In this document: positions 9,047 through 19,203 of the stretch, piece after piece | Layout of the letters: every line of letters starts with the position of its first letter | Numbering within the stretch: position 1 is the stretch's first letter | NCBI GenBank assembly: GCA_016946835.1 | Contig: JACVTC010000047.1 | Coordinates: forward strand, 1,114,001 to 1,178,000 | Direction of reading: 5' to 3' | Source of the DNA: Neocallimastix lanati (nom. inval.) | Taxonomy: Eukaryota > Neocallimastigomycota > Neocallimastigomycetes > Neocallimastigales > Neocallimastigaceae | DNA length: 64,000 nt | Notes under the pieces: generated by a model | Told to the model about the DNA's origin: nothing | The model's database searches: none | The model's input: the letters and a program-made list of their open reading frames with translations, nothing else | Program-made: the position numbers and the translations under genes

Positions 9047-10093
9047 TGTTATGGTTCGAGGAATTCAAAAAAAAAAAATTTATATAATATTAAAACACAA
9101 AAAAAAAATTTTATTCTTTCACAATAATTTTTATTTATTTATTATATTTTTATTTTAATTTTTATTTTATTATTATTATTATTTTTATTTATTTATTTTA
9201 TTTTTATTTTATTTTTATTATTATTTTTATTTATTTATTTTATTTTTATTTTATTTTTATTATTATTTTTATTTATTTTTATTTATTATTTTTTTTTTAT
9301 TTATTTATTTTTATTATTTCTATTTTTTTTTTTTTCTTTTTTTTTTTTTTTTCTCTCCCCTAAAAAGGGGTTCCAAGGTAGTCAATTTATATCTTTTTGA
9401 AGATATAAAAGTAGCAAAGCCTCTGGAAGTAGTTGAAGAGATGGAAAAACAATAGATTTTTAAATCTTATTGATTATTTCCTTATTGTAATAAATAGAAA
9501 TTTTATTATTTCCTAATATTCAAATTAACCAAAATAAATCTATAATATAAAAGATGCATTATAGATAAGAATTAAAAAAAAAAAAAAAAAGAGAAGCAGT
9601 ATTACAATAAAATTGAATACTTTAACTTAATTTTGATACTAATTTAATATGTAATCTTATATATTAATTTGAATGACATAATAGAAAATAAAATACATTT
9701 ATTAATATATGAAAAATCTTTTACAATTTTAAATACAGAAAATTTTATTTTATTTATTTCTTTCATTTCAATTATTTCTTAATTCGAAAGACAGAAATAT
9801 TGATAAAGTTATTTAAGTTGTTTATATACAGGAATTATTCCTTATTTAGAAAAATAATACTAAAAGTAATTAGTACTATGTTATTGCTAAACTCTCATAA
9901 ATTTAATTTACCTTTATAAGGAATGAACATAAATTTAAATTAAATTTTATGTATAAACTTAAATTTTCAGATCAAATAATATAGTAAAATTATTAATGTA
10001 AAGAATACATAAATTTATTAATATTTTAAAAATCACCTTGACTATATTAAAAGGTTTTTAATAAGAATCAATTTATTACTTCATTCTTTATCA
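9047..10093 (-). repeat. 5' LTR of R2
   Basis: This 1047-bp copy is near-identical to 1726-2768, with the same TGTTATGG and CTTTATCA ends. The only differences noticed are in T-run length near 9330-9350. Confidence 0.9.
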
Positions 10094-10097
10094 TCAC

Positions 10098-11117
10098 TGG
10101 TAGACTCGGGGTTGACACTTAGATATTTAAAATCAAGCAGGGGGGGACGGGTATTACCCTGCTTTGATTTTAAATAAAAAAAAAATAATTCTTTATTAAA
10201 AGTTATTTATTTTTTTTTATTAATATAAATTTTTTTTATTTAAAGTACACATATTTAATTTTTTTTAAGAAATTGTTACAATATTTATATTTTTTTATAA
10301 ATTTAAAGTATAATTAATTGTTTATAATTTAAGTAATTTTATAGAATTATTGAATTAATTTTATATCAATAATTCATTTTTGTTTTAATTTTTATAAATA
10401 TAATAATATAATATTCAAATATAATTTAATTAAAAATAATTATAAAATAAATATATAGAAAATAGTTTTTACTATTTTCTTTGATATTTTTAAGTTAAAT
10501 AAATTGTTTTTAAAGATTAATATAATAAATTTAATAATCTTTAATTATTTTAAATAATACTTGTAATTATTTTCAAAATAAAATAAAATTTTTATAATAT
10601 TTAATTAATAAATTTGATAATATTTAAATAATAATTTTTATAATAAGTAAAAATTTTTAATAATAATTTTTAATAATAAATTTAATTAATAATCTTAATA
10701 ATTTTATAATAATATTTAATAGTTATAATAAATAAATTTTTATAATAATATTTAATAATTTTAATAATTTTATAATATTAATAATTTATAATAATTTTTA
10801 GAATAATATTTAATTAATAATTTTAATAATTTTATAATAATTTTTATAATAATATTTAATTAATAGTTTTAATAATTTAGTATCTTAAAAGTATAATTTT
10901 AATATTTACAATTGTATTTTAATATATACATATATTTAATAATATAACAATAAAGTAATTAATTAAAATTTATTTACATTATTTACAAGTGTAAATTAAT
11001 TTATATCAAAATAAATTAAATTTACAATGAGGTTTAGGTTATGAAGAATATAGGAAAGTACAATTTAGTAAAGAATTATTAATAATAAAATAAAGGTTAT
11101 TAATTCATTCTTTACCA
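10098..11117 (-). repeat. Solo LTR (S1) of the R2/R3/R5 superfamily
   Basis: A 1020-bp AT-rich segment starting TGGTAGACTCGG and ending TTCATTCTTTACCA. It is flanked by TCAC on both sides (10094-10097 and 11118-11121), with no internal coding region. The end sequences match the LTRs of R2, R3 and R5, so it is read as a solo LTR left by LTR-LTR recombination. Confidence 0.7.
10125..10175. repeat. 18-bp inverted repeat in solo LTR S1
   Basis: ATTTAAAATCAAGCAGGG (10125-10142) faces its complement at 10157-10175, with one extra T and a G-rich spacer. The GC-containing arms stand out in otherwise A/T sequence. It could be a transcript hairpin near the LTR end. Confidence 0.6.
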
Positions 11118-11121
11118 TCAC

Positions 11122-11902
11122 TGGTATGGTTCATATAGTTTTAGGAATATAATAATAATTAACACAAATAATAAAATTACAATAAAAATAATTTTGTTTT
11201 AAAATCAATGTTTATTTATTTAAATTTATAAAAGAAAAATAATAATATAATTATTTATTTAATAAAAAGAAAGTTATTGATTATATTTTATTTCACTAAA
11301 ATTTCATGTATTTATATTTTTTTATCAAATTAAAATTTGTAAAGCCTAACTATTTTTTTAATAAACTAATTACTAATTATTTTTATAAATAAAACATTTA
11401 AATTGAAATTGAATTATTATTTTAGTTAATAATATTATTGTTATAAATAGTAGTTATATATTATTGAATTATTAATTATTTAATAATAGTTTAATACTAA
11501 TATATATAAAATAAAAATAAAGAGATTATACAGAATATTTTATTGTGGTTTAGTTAAATTTAGTAATTAAAAATAAATTTAAATTGATAACGAAAATTTT
11601 AATAACTAATTAAATAGATTTGATTATTTTCAATATAACATAATACAAAAGAAATATAATATTAATATATTAAGTGGGCAAGGACAATATTCTTGGCTAA
11701 AGATTTTTAATACATTATAATGGAATCGGATCGATAATTCAAAAAGGAATTATAAGTTAATTAGTGATTTATTAACTTAAGATTTTTATTTAGTAATATT
11801 TGAAGAATATTGGAAAGTTCCAATTATATAGAATAGAATAATCTATAAGGTTAGAATAATTTATATTATTCTAGCACAATTAGTATTATTTGTTCATTCT
11901 GT
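11122..11902 (-). repeat. Truncated LTR (S2)
   Basis: It starts TGGTATGGTTCATATAG directly after TCAC and runs about 780 bp. It reaches TTTGTTCATTCT, which resembles the penultimate part of the family LTR end, then stops at GT before the R3 LTR. The normal CTTTA(T/C)CA terminus is absent, so its right end has been lost. Confidence 0.55.
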
Positions 11903-12872
11903 TGTTAAGGTTCGGAGAGAGGGAAAAATAAAAATAAGTATTAATATAAACAACAAAAAAAAATAAACAAACAAGAAAATTAATAAACAAAATAAATTTT
12001 TGTTTTATAAATCCTTTATTAAAATTTTATTTAAAAATTACAATATTAATTTACAATATAAAAAATACAATTTTTTTTACTGTTATTTATATTTTTTTTT
12101 TCTTAAAATAATAGAAATGGTAAAGCCATTTCTTTGTATAATAAAAATTAATTATTAAATATTTTATATTAATTTTTTATTATTAATATAATTATTATTT
12201 AACTTATAATAAATAATACTTATATATTAATCTATTACTAATTATTTATTACTAATCTACTTAATTATATATTTTAAAAGACAAATTTTTTTATTTTACA
12301 GAAGTTAATTCTGTGGTTTAGTAATATTTATTTAATCCTAAAGTTTAATTTTACTAAGTTTAGAAAAATAATATTATTTAAATTATTAATATAAAAATTA
12401 TAATCATTTCATCAAATTTATAATATAATATTTATAATAAAACATATAATAATAATATAATTATTTCCTTTTATGTTTAATCTTTTATTAGTAATCATTA
12501 ATACAATTTTTTTAATTTGGAATTTTCCAAAGAAATAATTGATATTGATAAGTTTAATATTAATAAAAGAAATATTGATAAGATTTTGATAAACTATAAA
12601 GAAAATTGATAAAATAAACTATATAATATTGATAAGGATTTTAATAATAATAAAATATAGATAAGAATAATAAAGGTAGCATAGATAAGGAATTAATTTT
12701 AAATATACTTTTTTAAATAGTATAATTTAATTTGTACTAATTAGGAATATAGATTAATTTATTAGAATATAGAAAGTTCCAAAAGAATAAAGAATCAAAT
12801 AATTTGTTTAAGGGTTAAATGAATCATTTAAGATGCATAACCAAAAGAACATTATTTGGGCATTCTTTATCA
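11903..12872 (-). repeat. 3' LTR of R3
   Basis: 970 bp, beginning TGTTAAGGTTCGGAGAG and ending GCATTCTTTATCA. It matches 19204-20173 apart from T-run lengths. The polypurine tract (minus-strand AGTGGGGGCATCT) follows at 12873-12885. Confidence 0.9.
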
Positions 12873-12895
12873 AGATGCCCCCACTAAGACTCAAG

Positions 12896-15800
12896 CTATA
12901 CAGAAGCTGAGTTAAACTTTACTATATTCTTTAAATGGACATTGCGGTTCATTTGGATTCCAGATTTAGGGTCCACAAGAGTTACCGTATTGAATTGTTT
13001 CTTTAATACTTGAAGGGGTCCAACAAAATATGGTTCAAGTTTGGTTCTAGAAAAATTTCGGACTAAGACTAAGTCTCCAGGCCTAATATTTTTAGCTTGA
13101 TTCATGCTGTTCTTGCTTTCTCTTCTATTGGCCCAATATTTATTCGCATTTTTCACATTTGCAGCGGCTTCTGTTGTCCATAAGTAGTGGTTAACAAACT
13201 TTTCGAGTAAGATCTCATCAGATGACTTGTTTATTCCTATAGTAGGTCTTGCAGCGATATCGAAAGGTTGCTGGTCTTCTCTTCCATATACCAGCTCGAA
13301 ACTTGAATGATTAGTGACAGAATTCTTGGTAGTACGAAGGGCCCATAAAGCAGAAGGTAGTACTTCATCCCATTCCTTGTGCTTTTCACTTAGAAGTCGA
13401 AGTAATTTTCCTATCTCTTTGTTTCTATTCTCTGTGAGTCCATTAGTTTCAGGGTGATAAGTGGTACTAAATTTCACGTATACATCATAGAGATCGAGGA
13501 ATATCTTGGTCATATCGGAAGTAAATTGGACACCATTGTCCGTAGTAATCACTTGAGGTACTCCATGGCGTGCAAAAACATTGATAAGGAATTTTATAAC
13601 TTCTTTAGAGGTTACATTTTCTGTAGGTTCGGCTTCAACCCACTTGGTGAAATAATCGACTACCACCATAATATATTGATTGTTGTTGGAAGTTTTCTCT
13701 AAAGGTCCAATTATATCAAGACCAAGGTGAGTAAAGGGTCCTTCCACTTCAGTTGGAATATCTTCTGTTGGTTTTGGATATGGTTGAGGTTTATTCAATT
13801 GGCACTTTTCACATTTAGCTATAATCCTCTTAATGTCGTTTACCATACCATTCCAGTAATAGCTTTTCCTAAGTCGTTGATAAGTTTTGTGATAACCTTC
13901 ATGACCGATTTGGTGGGCTTCTAGAATTAGCTTTAATTTTTCGTTAAGATCAGTAACTAATTTTCGGTAGATATTTCCATCTATGAAATATTCAACACCA
14001 TCGATTATAGTAAACTTTTCTTCAATAAATTCTTTTACTACTTTAGATAAAAGAGATTCGTCGACTTCTTTTGTAATTTTGGTAACTAATACCTTCTTGT
14101 CAGTGTCATTCTTCATTCTTGATAGGGCATCTGCAATAACATTCTTTTTACCTGATTCATAGCAGATTTCAACCCCCAAAAGGTTAGCAGCCATGCACCA
14201 TCTAGTTTGTCTAGCATTTGTTGGTTCTTTCTTGTTGAACAGTCCGACTAAGGGTTTATGGTCTGTATATATAATAGTTTTATGAGGATTTCCCATTATA
14301 TATGATTTGAATTTAGTTAAGCAGTAGAATAAGGCTGTTCCTTCTAAATCAGTTATTCCGTAATTTTTCTCACTTTTGGTTAGTGTTCGACTCGTATAAT
14401 GAATTGGGTGTTCTTTGTTAGTTTCTTCATTCTTTTGTAGTAGTACACCACCTACTCCATCATAGGACGCATCAGTTCTTATAATAAACTCTTTATTGAA
14501 AGAAGGGAATTTTAGAATTGGGGCATTCATTAATTTTTCCTTAAGCATTTTAAAGCTTTTCTCTTGTTCATCTTTCCATTGGTACTTAACACCTTTTCGC
14601 AATAACTTACAAAGAGGAGCTGTGATCTGTGCATATTTATCGATAAAAGTTCTGTAGTATCCAATTGCTCCTAAGAAGGATCGTAATTCATGGAGATCAG
14701 TAGGTGCTATCCATTTTTTAATAGCTTCTATTTTGCTATCCAGAGGACTTAAGCCTTTGTCAGATACCTTGTGACCTAGAACTTCTACTTCAGATTGCAT
14801 GAAAGAACATTTTTCAATGTTGATCTTGAGTTTATGTTCCTTGAATACGTCTAATACTTTCTTAATGTGATCGAGATGTTCTTCAACTGTTTTTGAATAG
14901 ATCAAAATATCGTCAATGAAGTTAAAAACAAATTCACCAATGTAAGGAAAGAGAATCTTATTCATTTCTCTTTGGAAGGTAGCAGGAGCTCCAGTTAATC
15001 CGAAAGGCATTACCTTGAATTGGTAATTACCAAACTTAGTAGTAAAACTGGTTACTTCAACGCTTTCTTCATCCATTAGTATTTGATGGTAACCAGAATA
15101 GAGATCCATTGTAGTAAAAATTTTGGCTCCATCTAAGCTATCGAAAATTTCATCAATATTTGGCAAAGAGTAAGAGTCTTTAATGGTAACATCATTTACT
15201 TTTCGGTAGTCGATACACATTCTCCACTTTCCATTATGTTTAGGAACTAAAACTACTGGTGAGGACCACTCTGAATACGACGGTTCAATTAGTTTCTTAT
15301 TGATCAATTTGGTAAGTTCTTCTTTTAGAATATCAGATTTATATTTGGTTACTCTATAATATTTCTGTTTAATTGGTTTTACACCAGGTTTTAATCTAAT
15401 TTTATGTGGTGATAAGTCAGAAGGAGTTAATTCTTCAGATGAGGTGGCTATAATTACTAAATAATCCTCAAGCAGTTGTATAATTTGTTCTCTGAACATT
15501 TTATTAAGGGTGTCAGTGAACTTTTTGTTATGAATATATTCTTTAGGAGGTAAACCTTCTATTTTCTTAAGATCGTTGTTGTTTTCATCAGGTATTGCTT
15601 TTAATACACACATTAATTTTTCTTCTTCATCATAAGTGTTGTTAATTGGAGCTATCACATCAATAAGTCCATTATCATTCATATAACAGAGACTATACAA
15701 TGTTGGATGGATAAATAATTTATAATCTACTAAAGTTTTTAAATTAATAAGAATATCATAGAACGGGTCTTCTTTATCAACTACTCTGCATTTAGCTATC

Positions 15801-16900
15801 ATTTCAAAGTTATTAATTTTTAAGGGAATTTGGACAATGTAATCTTCTGAGTATTCTTCATTTTGGGTAGCTAATCGAATTCTACCGCAACTAACATCGA
15901 TAGGTTCATAAGTTGTAGGAAGTTTATCCAAAAATTGCTGTGTTACAATATTAAGGTTACTACAGGAGTCCATTAAAGCTTTTCCTTTTACTCCATCTAC
16001 CTCAACGTCTACCATTGCGATATCATCTTCATTAGGTTCTATATTCTTACTCTTATATGTATGATCAATATTATTTACTAAGATAGTCGTAGCACAAACA
16101 TTGTTTACAGCACCAGAAATTTTTGTTTGGTCTTTTTCAAATTTTAAGCCTTGTATGACTTTGGTCTTTACTTTTGGAGACACATCTAGTAGTTGGGCTA
16201 AGGTAATATTACATTTGATGTTATTCAGATCTTCAATAACATCATAAGGTTTTTGATTCGCAATCATTTGAAGAATTCTTGGTACTCTTGCAGTTTTGGT
16301 TATAGAAGATTTATTATTAATTTTATCATTCACCAATTTTGTTAAAGTTTGTTCTGTTGTATTATCAGGAGTATTATTTGAAGTAATATCAATAATATTA
16401 TTAGTTTCTGATTTGTCAATTTCAATAGTTTTAACTTGTCTTTTTGAAGTATTAGCTCGTTCTTTATCACGTAGCTCTTTTTCTTTTTCTTTTTCCTTAT
16501 TAATTAAAGGTTGCGTAAGTATTGATGGGTGAATCTGACTCCGAGTTGATTTTTGCTTTGGGTTTTCCATTAGTTCATTTTCTTTTTTCTTTCTTAATGC
16601 AGGTGTTGCAATTGGTCTAGGATTATCTTTAAGACTTCGATGTATTTTCTTTCCTGGACTAGATTCTAGTTTGTCATCTTTTTTTCGTTTAATTGCAGCG
16701 CATAAATAACTTTCATTTTCTTCTAAGTCAGATTTACTTACTTTTTCAGTATGAAATTCTTCTTCATTTTCTGATTCTGATTCCATACTTATTACTTCTT
16801 GAAGGTGATTTTGTTGTGGTTCTTCTAAGGTTGATTGAAATTTGACTGAAGCAATTTTATTGACGATGGGAGTGCTTCTTCTCCCTTTTAGTGATTTAAA
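12896..16900 (-). CDS. pol: R3 Pol polyprotein (protease, RT, RNase H, integrase)
   Basis: The frame is open from the slippery site (16894-16900). The first ATG is at 16786, giving 1296 residues. From that ATG, a basic N-terminal region is followed by a protease with the unusual active-site string LMDSCSN (Asp about 273). Next come RT (about 470-760; MPFGLTGAPATFQ, FNFIDDILIYS), RNase H (RTDASYDG, TDHKPL, ADALSR) and integrase. Integrase has an HHCC finger (HQIGHEGYHKTYQRL..CEKCQ), catalytic residues in LGLDIIG, TTDNG and NGLTENRNKE, and a C-terminal VGPLQV module. No chromodomain is seen. All catalytic motifs are present, so the protein could support autonomous retrotransposition. Expression as a Gag-Pol fusion by -1 frameshifting is inferred. 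Confidence 0.92.
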   Translation of the reverse strand, partial: FKSLKGRRSTPIVNKIASVKFQSTLEEPQQNHLQEVISMESESENEEEFHTEKVSKSDLEENESYLCAAIKRKKDDKLESSPGKKIHRSLKDNPRPIATPALRKKKENELMENPKQKSTRSQIHPSILTQPLINKEKEKEKELRDKERANTSKRQVKTIEIDKSETNNIIDITSNNTPDNTTEQTLTKLVNDKINNKSSITKTARVPRILQMIANQKPYDVIEDLNNIKCNITLAQLLDVSPKVKTKVIQGLKFEKDQTKISGAVNNVCATTILVNNIDHTYKSKNIEPNEDDIAMVDVEVDGVKGKALMDSCSNLNIVTQQFLDKLPTTYEPIDVSCGRIRLATQNEEYSEDYIVQIPLKINNFEMIAKCRVVDKEDPFYDILINLKTLVDYKLFIHPTLYSLCYMNDNGLIDVIAPINNTYDEEEKLMCVLKAIPDENNNDLKKIEGLPPKEYIHNKKFTDTLNKMFREQIIQLLEDYLVIIATSSEELTPSDLSPHKIRLKPGVKPIKQKYYRVTKYKSDILKEELTKLINKKLIEPSYSEWSSPVVLVPKHNGKWRMCIDYRKVNDVTIKDSYSLPNIDEIFDSLDGAKIFTTMDLYSGYHQILMDEESVEVTSFTTKFGNYQFKVMPFGLTGAPATFQREMNKILFPYIGEFVFNFIDDILIYSKTVEEHLDHIKKVLDVFKEHKLKINIEKCSFMQSEVEVLGHKVSDKGLSPLDSKIEAIKKWIAPTDLHELRSFLGAIGYYRTFIDKYAQITAPLCKLLRKGVKYQWKDEQEKSFKMLKEKLMNAPILKFPSFNKEFIIRTDASYDGVGGVLLQKNEETNKEHPIHYTSRTLTKSEKNYGITDLEGTALFYCLTKFKSYIMGNPHKTIIYTDHKPLVGLFNKKEPTNARQTRWCMAANLLGVEICYESGKKNVIADALSRMKNDTDKKVLVTKITKEVDESLLSKVVKEFIEEKFTIIDGVEYFIDGNIYRKLVTDLNEKLKLILEAHQIGHEGYHKTYQRLRKSYYWNGMVNDIKRIIAKCEKCQLNKPQPYPKPTEDIPTEVEGPFTHLGLDIIGPLEKTSNNNQYIMVVVDYFTKWVEAEPTENVTSKEVIKFLINVFARHGVPQVITTDNGVQFTSDMTKIFLDLYDVYVKFSTTYHPETNGLTENRNKEIGKLLRLLSEKHKEWDEVLPSALWALRTTKNSVTNHSSFELVYGREDQQPFDIAARPTIGINKSSDEILLEKFVNHYLWTTEAAANVKNANKYWANRRESKNSMNQAKNIRPGDLVLVRNFSRTKLEPYFVGPLQVLKKQFNTVTLVDPKSGIQMNRNVHLKNIVKFNSASV
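16848..16900 (-). promoter_or_regulatory. -1 ribosomal frameshift signal, gag/pol of R3
   Basis: The gag frame ends AAT TTA AAT CAC TAA, giving the heptamer T TTA AAT (16894-16900). Stem GGGAG (16881-16885) / CTCCC (16868-16872) encloses the loop AAGAAGCA. Its GAAGCA can pair with TGCTTC at 16848-16853, one pair longer than in R2 or R5. Confidence 0.78.
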
Positions 16901-17874
16901 TTTTTATTTTCGAAATATTCTTGGCGATTTTTATCAACAATCGCTTTAAGCTTAGGACAGTTATTCTGATAATGACCTTTTTCCGTACAGAAGAAACATG
17001 TACTAATAGTTAAGTTTTTCATTCGTTTTGTTAGATCTTCAACATCTGAATCTTTTACTGGCTTTCTTGGTTCTGAGAAAGATTTCTGTTTAAATTTCTT
17101 TTTATTAAAATTGGAGGGCTTATTATAGTGAGGATAAGTATTTTCGTCTGAATCATAAGCAATTTTAGGAATAAGTCTATCTACTTTCTCCGCTATTTCA
17201 AAGGCTTTATTGAGAGAAATATTATCCTTAAGGGAAACTCTTTTCCATGCCTCTTTATTATTTTGTAATGAGTCGGCATAGTCTAATACACTAATTCGTT
17301 TTCTTCTTTTAATATCCAACTTGTGGTAAAGAGTTCGGTAGCGTATATTAAAATCTTTCACTTTTTCGTTCCTTTTAATTTTAAGTGCACGAAGTTCTCT
17401 GAGTAGAACATTTTGATCTTCTTTTAGGCCATAGAATTTTTCTAATTCGTCCACAATTTTGTCTAAACTTGGGAAATTATGAATATTGTCATCACCGATG
17501 TTATTATCTTCGTCATTATCATCATCACTAAAGATATTATCATTTTCCATATCTTGGATGATTTCTCTTATTTCACCGGTAGAAGTCAAAATACAAGCTA
17601 TAAATATTGTTTCTGGATCAACCACTTGCTGATATCTGATCCATAATTTTAGTTCAGAGGCCCAGGATTTTATATCTAAGTTGTCTTTACTAAGTTTTTC
17701 TATTCCCTTAAGTTCCTTCTTTAAGTCTTTAAAATTAATTCGACTATTATTTATAGCTACTGGACTGGGAATAGAGGGTGATGCACTAGACGAGCCACCA
17801 CTATCAGAAGAAGAGTTTTCCGACATGTTTGAATTTATTGAAAGAAGTAGTAATGAATCAAGTAGAGTATACAA
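16888..17874 (-). CDS. gag: R3 Gag
   Basis: This 328-residue protein is homologous to the R2 and R5 Gag: INFKDLKKELKGIEKL, LDIKSWASELKLWI, FYGLKEDQNVLLRELRALKI and VLDYADSLQNN, then a basic linker and one zinc knuckle CFFCTEKGHYQNNCP near the C-terminus. An acidic patch (DDDNDEDNNIGDDN) lies in the middle. The conserved part starts at a second Met (MSENSSSD, 17826), and the upstream ATG adds a hydrophobic 16-residue leader. The expected role is particle assembly and RNA binding. Confidence 0.88.
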   Translation of the reverse strand: MYTLLDSLLLLSINSNMSENSSSDSGGSSSASPSIPSPVAINNSRINFKDLKKELKGIEKLSKDNLDIKSWASELKLWIRYQQVVDPETIFIACILTSTGEIREIIQDMENDNIFSDDDNDEDNNIGDDNIHNFPSLDKIVDELEKFYGLKEDQNVLLRELRALKIKRNEKVKDFNIRYRTLYHKLDIKRRKRISVLDYADSLQNNKEAWKRVSLKDNISLNKAFEIAEKVDRLIPKIAYDSDENTYPHYNKPSNFNKKKFKQKSFSEPRKPVKDSDVEDLTKRMKNLTISTCFFCTEKGHYQNNCPKLKAIVDKNRQEYFENKNLNH

Positions 17875-18108
17875 GGTTAATAGTTATATTAAAAAAATAT
17901 TTTTGTGTTACCAGGTAATAAAGATTTGATTAATAACCTCAATGTATTTTTCTTGAGTAGTAGAGTTTTATTTTTTTATAATAAATTAGCCAAAAGTTAT
18001 CAATTTAATTATTTTGAATAAGTAGTAAACAATGGATTCAACAACCAAATAAATTTAAGATATAAACTAGCGTCAACTTGACCACCAAATATATCAATTC
18101 GTAGAATA

Positions 18109-18200
18109 GTTAAGCTCGAATTCCCCTTCGACCCACTTAACGATGAAAATATATTAATAATTTACTAGTTGAGCTCGAATTCCTCTTCGACCCACTCAAC
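18109..18200 (-). repeat. Two covarying hairpins in R3 leader
   Basis: Stem-loops at 18109-18141 and 18168-18200 share the core CTCGAATTCCNCTTCGACCCA but have different, still complementary outer stems: GTTAAG/CTTAAC and GTTGAG/CTCAAC. The layout equals the R2 array. A 37-nt T run (18205-18241) follows directly on the plus strand. Confidence 0.7.
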
Positions 18201-18202
18201 AG

Positions 18203-18241
<39 letters not shown>

Positions 18242-18243
<2 letters not shown>

Positions 18244-19178
18244 TTGAATTTACTTAAATTTATTTTTTTTTATTTAGAAGCTTATTTTTATAAAAAAAAT
18301 TAATTTAATATTGTTATTATCAAGTTGAATTACCGACCAAGTTATATTATAAACTACTAGCTTATGGGTCTTTCGTCCGATAATATTCATTCCGTCACCT
18401 TATTCACGTGATCTATGTTCCGTCACACGCTTCAGGATCTTAATATTACCCCTACTATCCCCCTCTTGACAGCTAGTAAGGCTTGTTTATGCTGAATATA
18501 ACTTGTTTAATTCAATCTTGATAAGAAAAGAATATTTCAATTATCAATATTAAATTAAACAAAGTAGCTTCCTCAAATGTTCTTTTTCAATTCTATTTAA
18601 AATTTTTGGATATTTATTAGAATAAAAATATTATTAATATTATTATTTGTATTATAAAAAAAAAAATTTTTTTTTTTTTTTTATTTATTACTCTAAAAAA
18701 AAGTTAAAATTTAAATTATAAAATACTTAAAAAAAATTAAATTTTATCATTAATTAATTATTTCTTGAACAACGGCATTTCCGGAAATTTTCCGTACTTA
18801 AAACAGAACGTAGAGTGGTAGTATGTAAGTCAACCCAGCTCGCCTATTACGGCTTCATGTGGTGCTTACACCAGGCGCTTCTGCTTACTATTAAACAGAA
18901 CGACCAGAGCTTAAGAATAATTGTCACTACAATTAATTCTTAAGAGTAATTAACCCGAAAACCCTCTACTTCTTGAGTTCTGAGATAAGTACGCTTCTAA
19001 ATCGTACTAACTCCAATGCCCAAGAAAAATAAAAAAAAGATAAAATTTAAAATTTATTCGAAGCTTCACGGATAATATAAATTATCTAACACTTCGAAAT
19101 ATAAAAAAAAAATTGTTTTTTTAAGAAAAATATATTTATTTTAATATTATTTATATTATCTTATTTTTAATTTTATTC
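18242..19178 (-). other. R3 distal 5' leader with structured GC-rich island
   Basis: AT-rich sequence with a compositionally distinct island at about 18770-19020. The island contains TTCTG..CAGAA pairing, the motif GACCAGAG, then a long hairpin whose arms are CTTAAGAAT and ATTCTTAAG (about 18910-18952), then CCCGAAAA. R5 has the same order of elements at 38222-38395 with different stem sequences. A second, smaller GC-richer patch is at 18350-18480. Confidence 0.5.
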
Positions 19179-19196
19179 TCCCCGATATCTCCACCA
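19179..19196 (-). promoter_or_regulatory. Primer binding site of R3
   Basis: TGGTGGAGATATCGGGGA on the minus strand, seven bases inside the 5' LTR. It is identical to the R2 and R5 PBS. Confidence 0.8.
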
Positions 19197-19203
19197 AATT
19201 TTA

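Larger units (their letters stand above)
1726..10093 (-). mobile_element. Ty3-like LTR retrotransposon R2 (pol internally deleted)
   Basis: This is an 8.4-kb element with two almost identical LTRs (1043 and 1047 bp), a PBS, gag, a -1 frameshift signal, pol and a polypurine tract. TCAC (ATCAC if the terminal A is counted) flanks it at 1722-1725 and 10094-10097 as the target duplication. The LTRs appear to differ only in T-run lengths, implying recent insertion. The pol frame lacks about 177 residues of RT/RNase H (see its CDS entry), so R2 is probably mobilised by proteins supplied by a relative such as R3. Confidence 0.9.

Noticed and set aside
1726-11902. R2, S1 and S2 as one large composite element
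   Set aside because: Each has its own TG and CA ends and a TCAC/ATCAC junction, so they are separate insertions.
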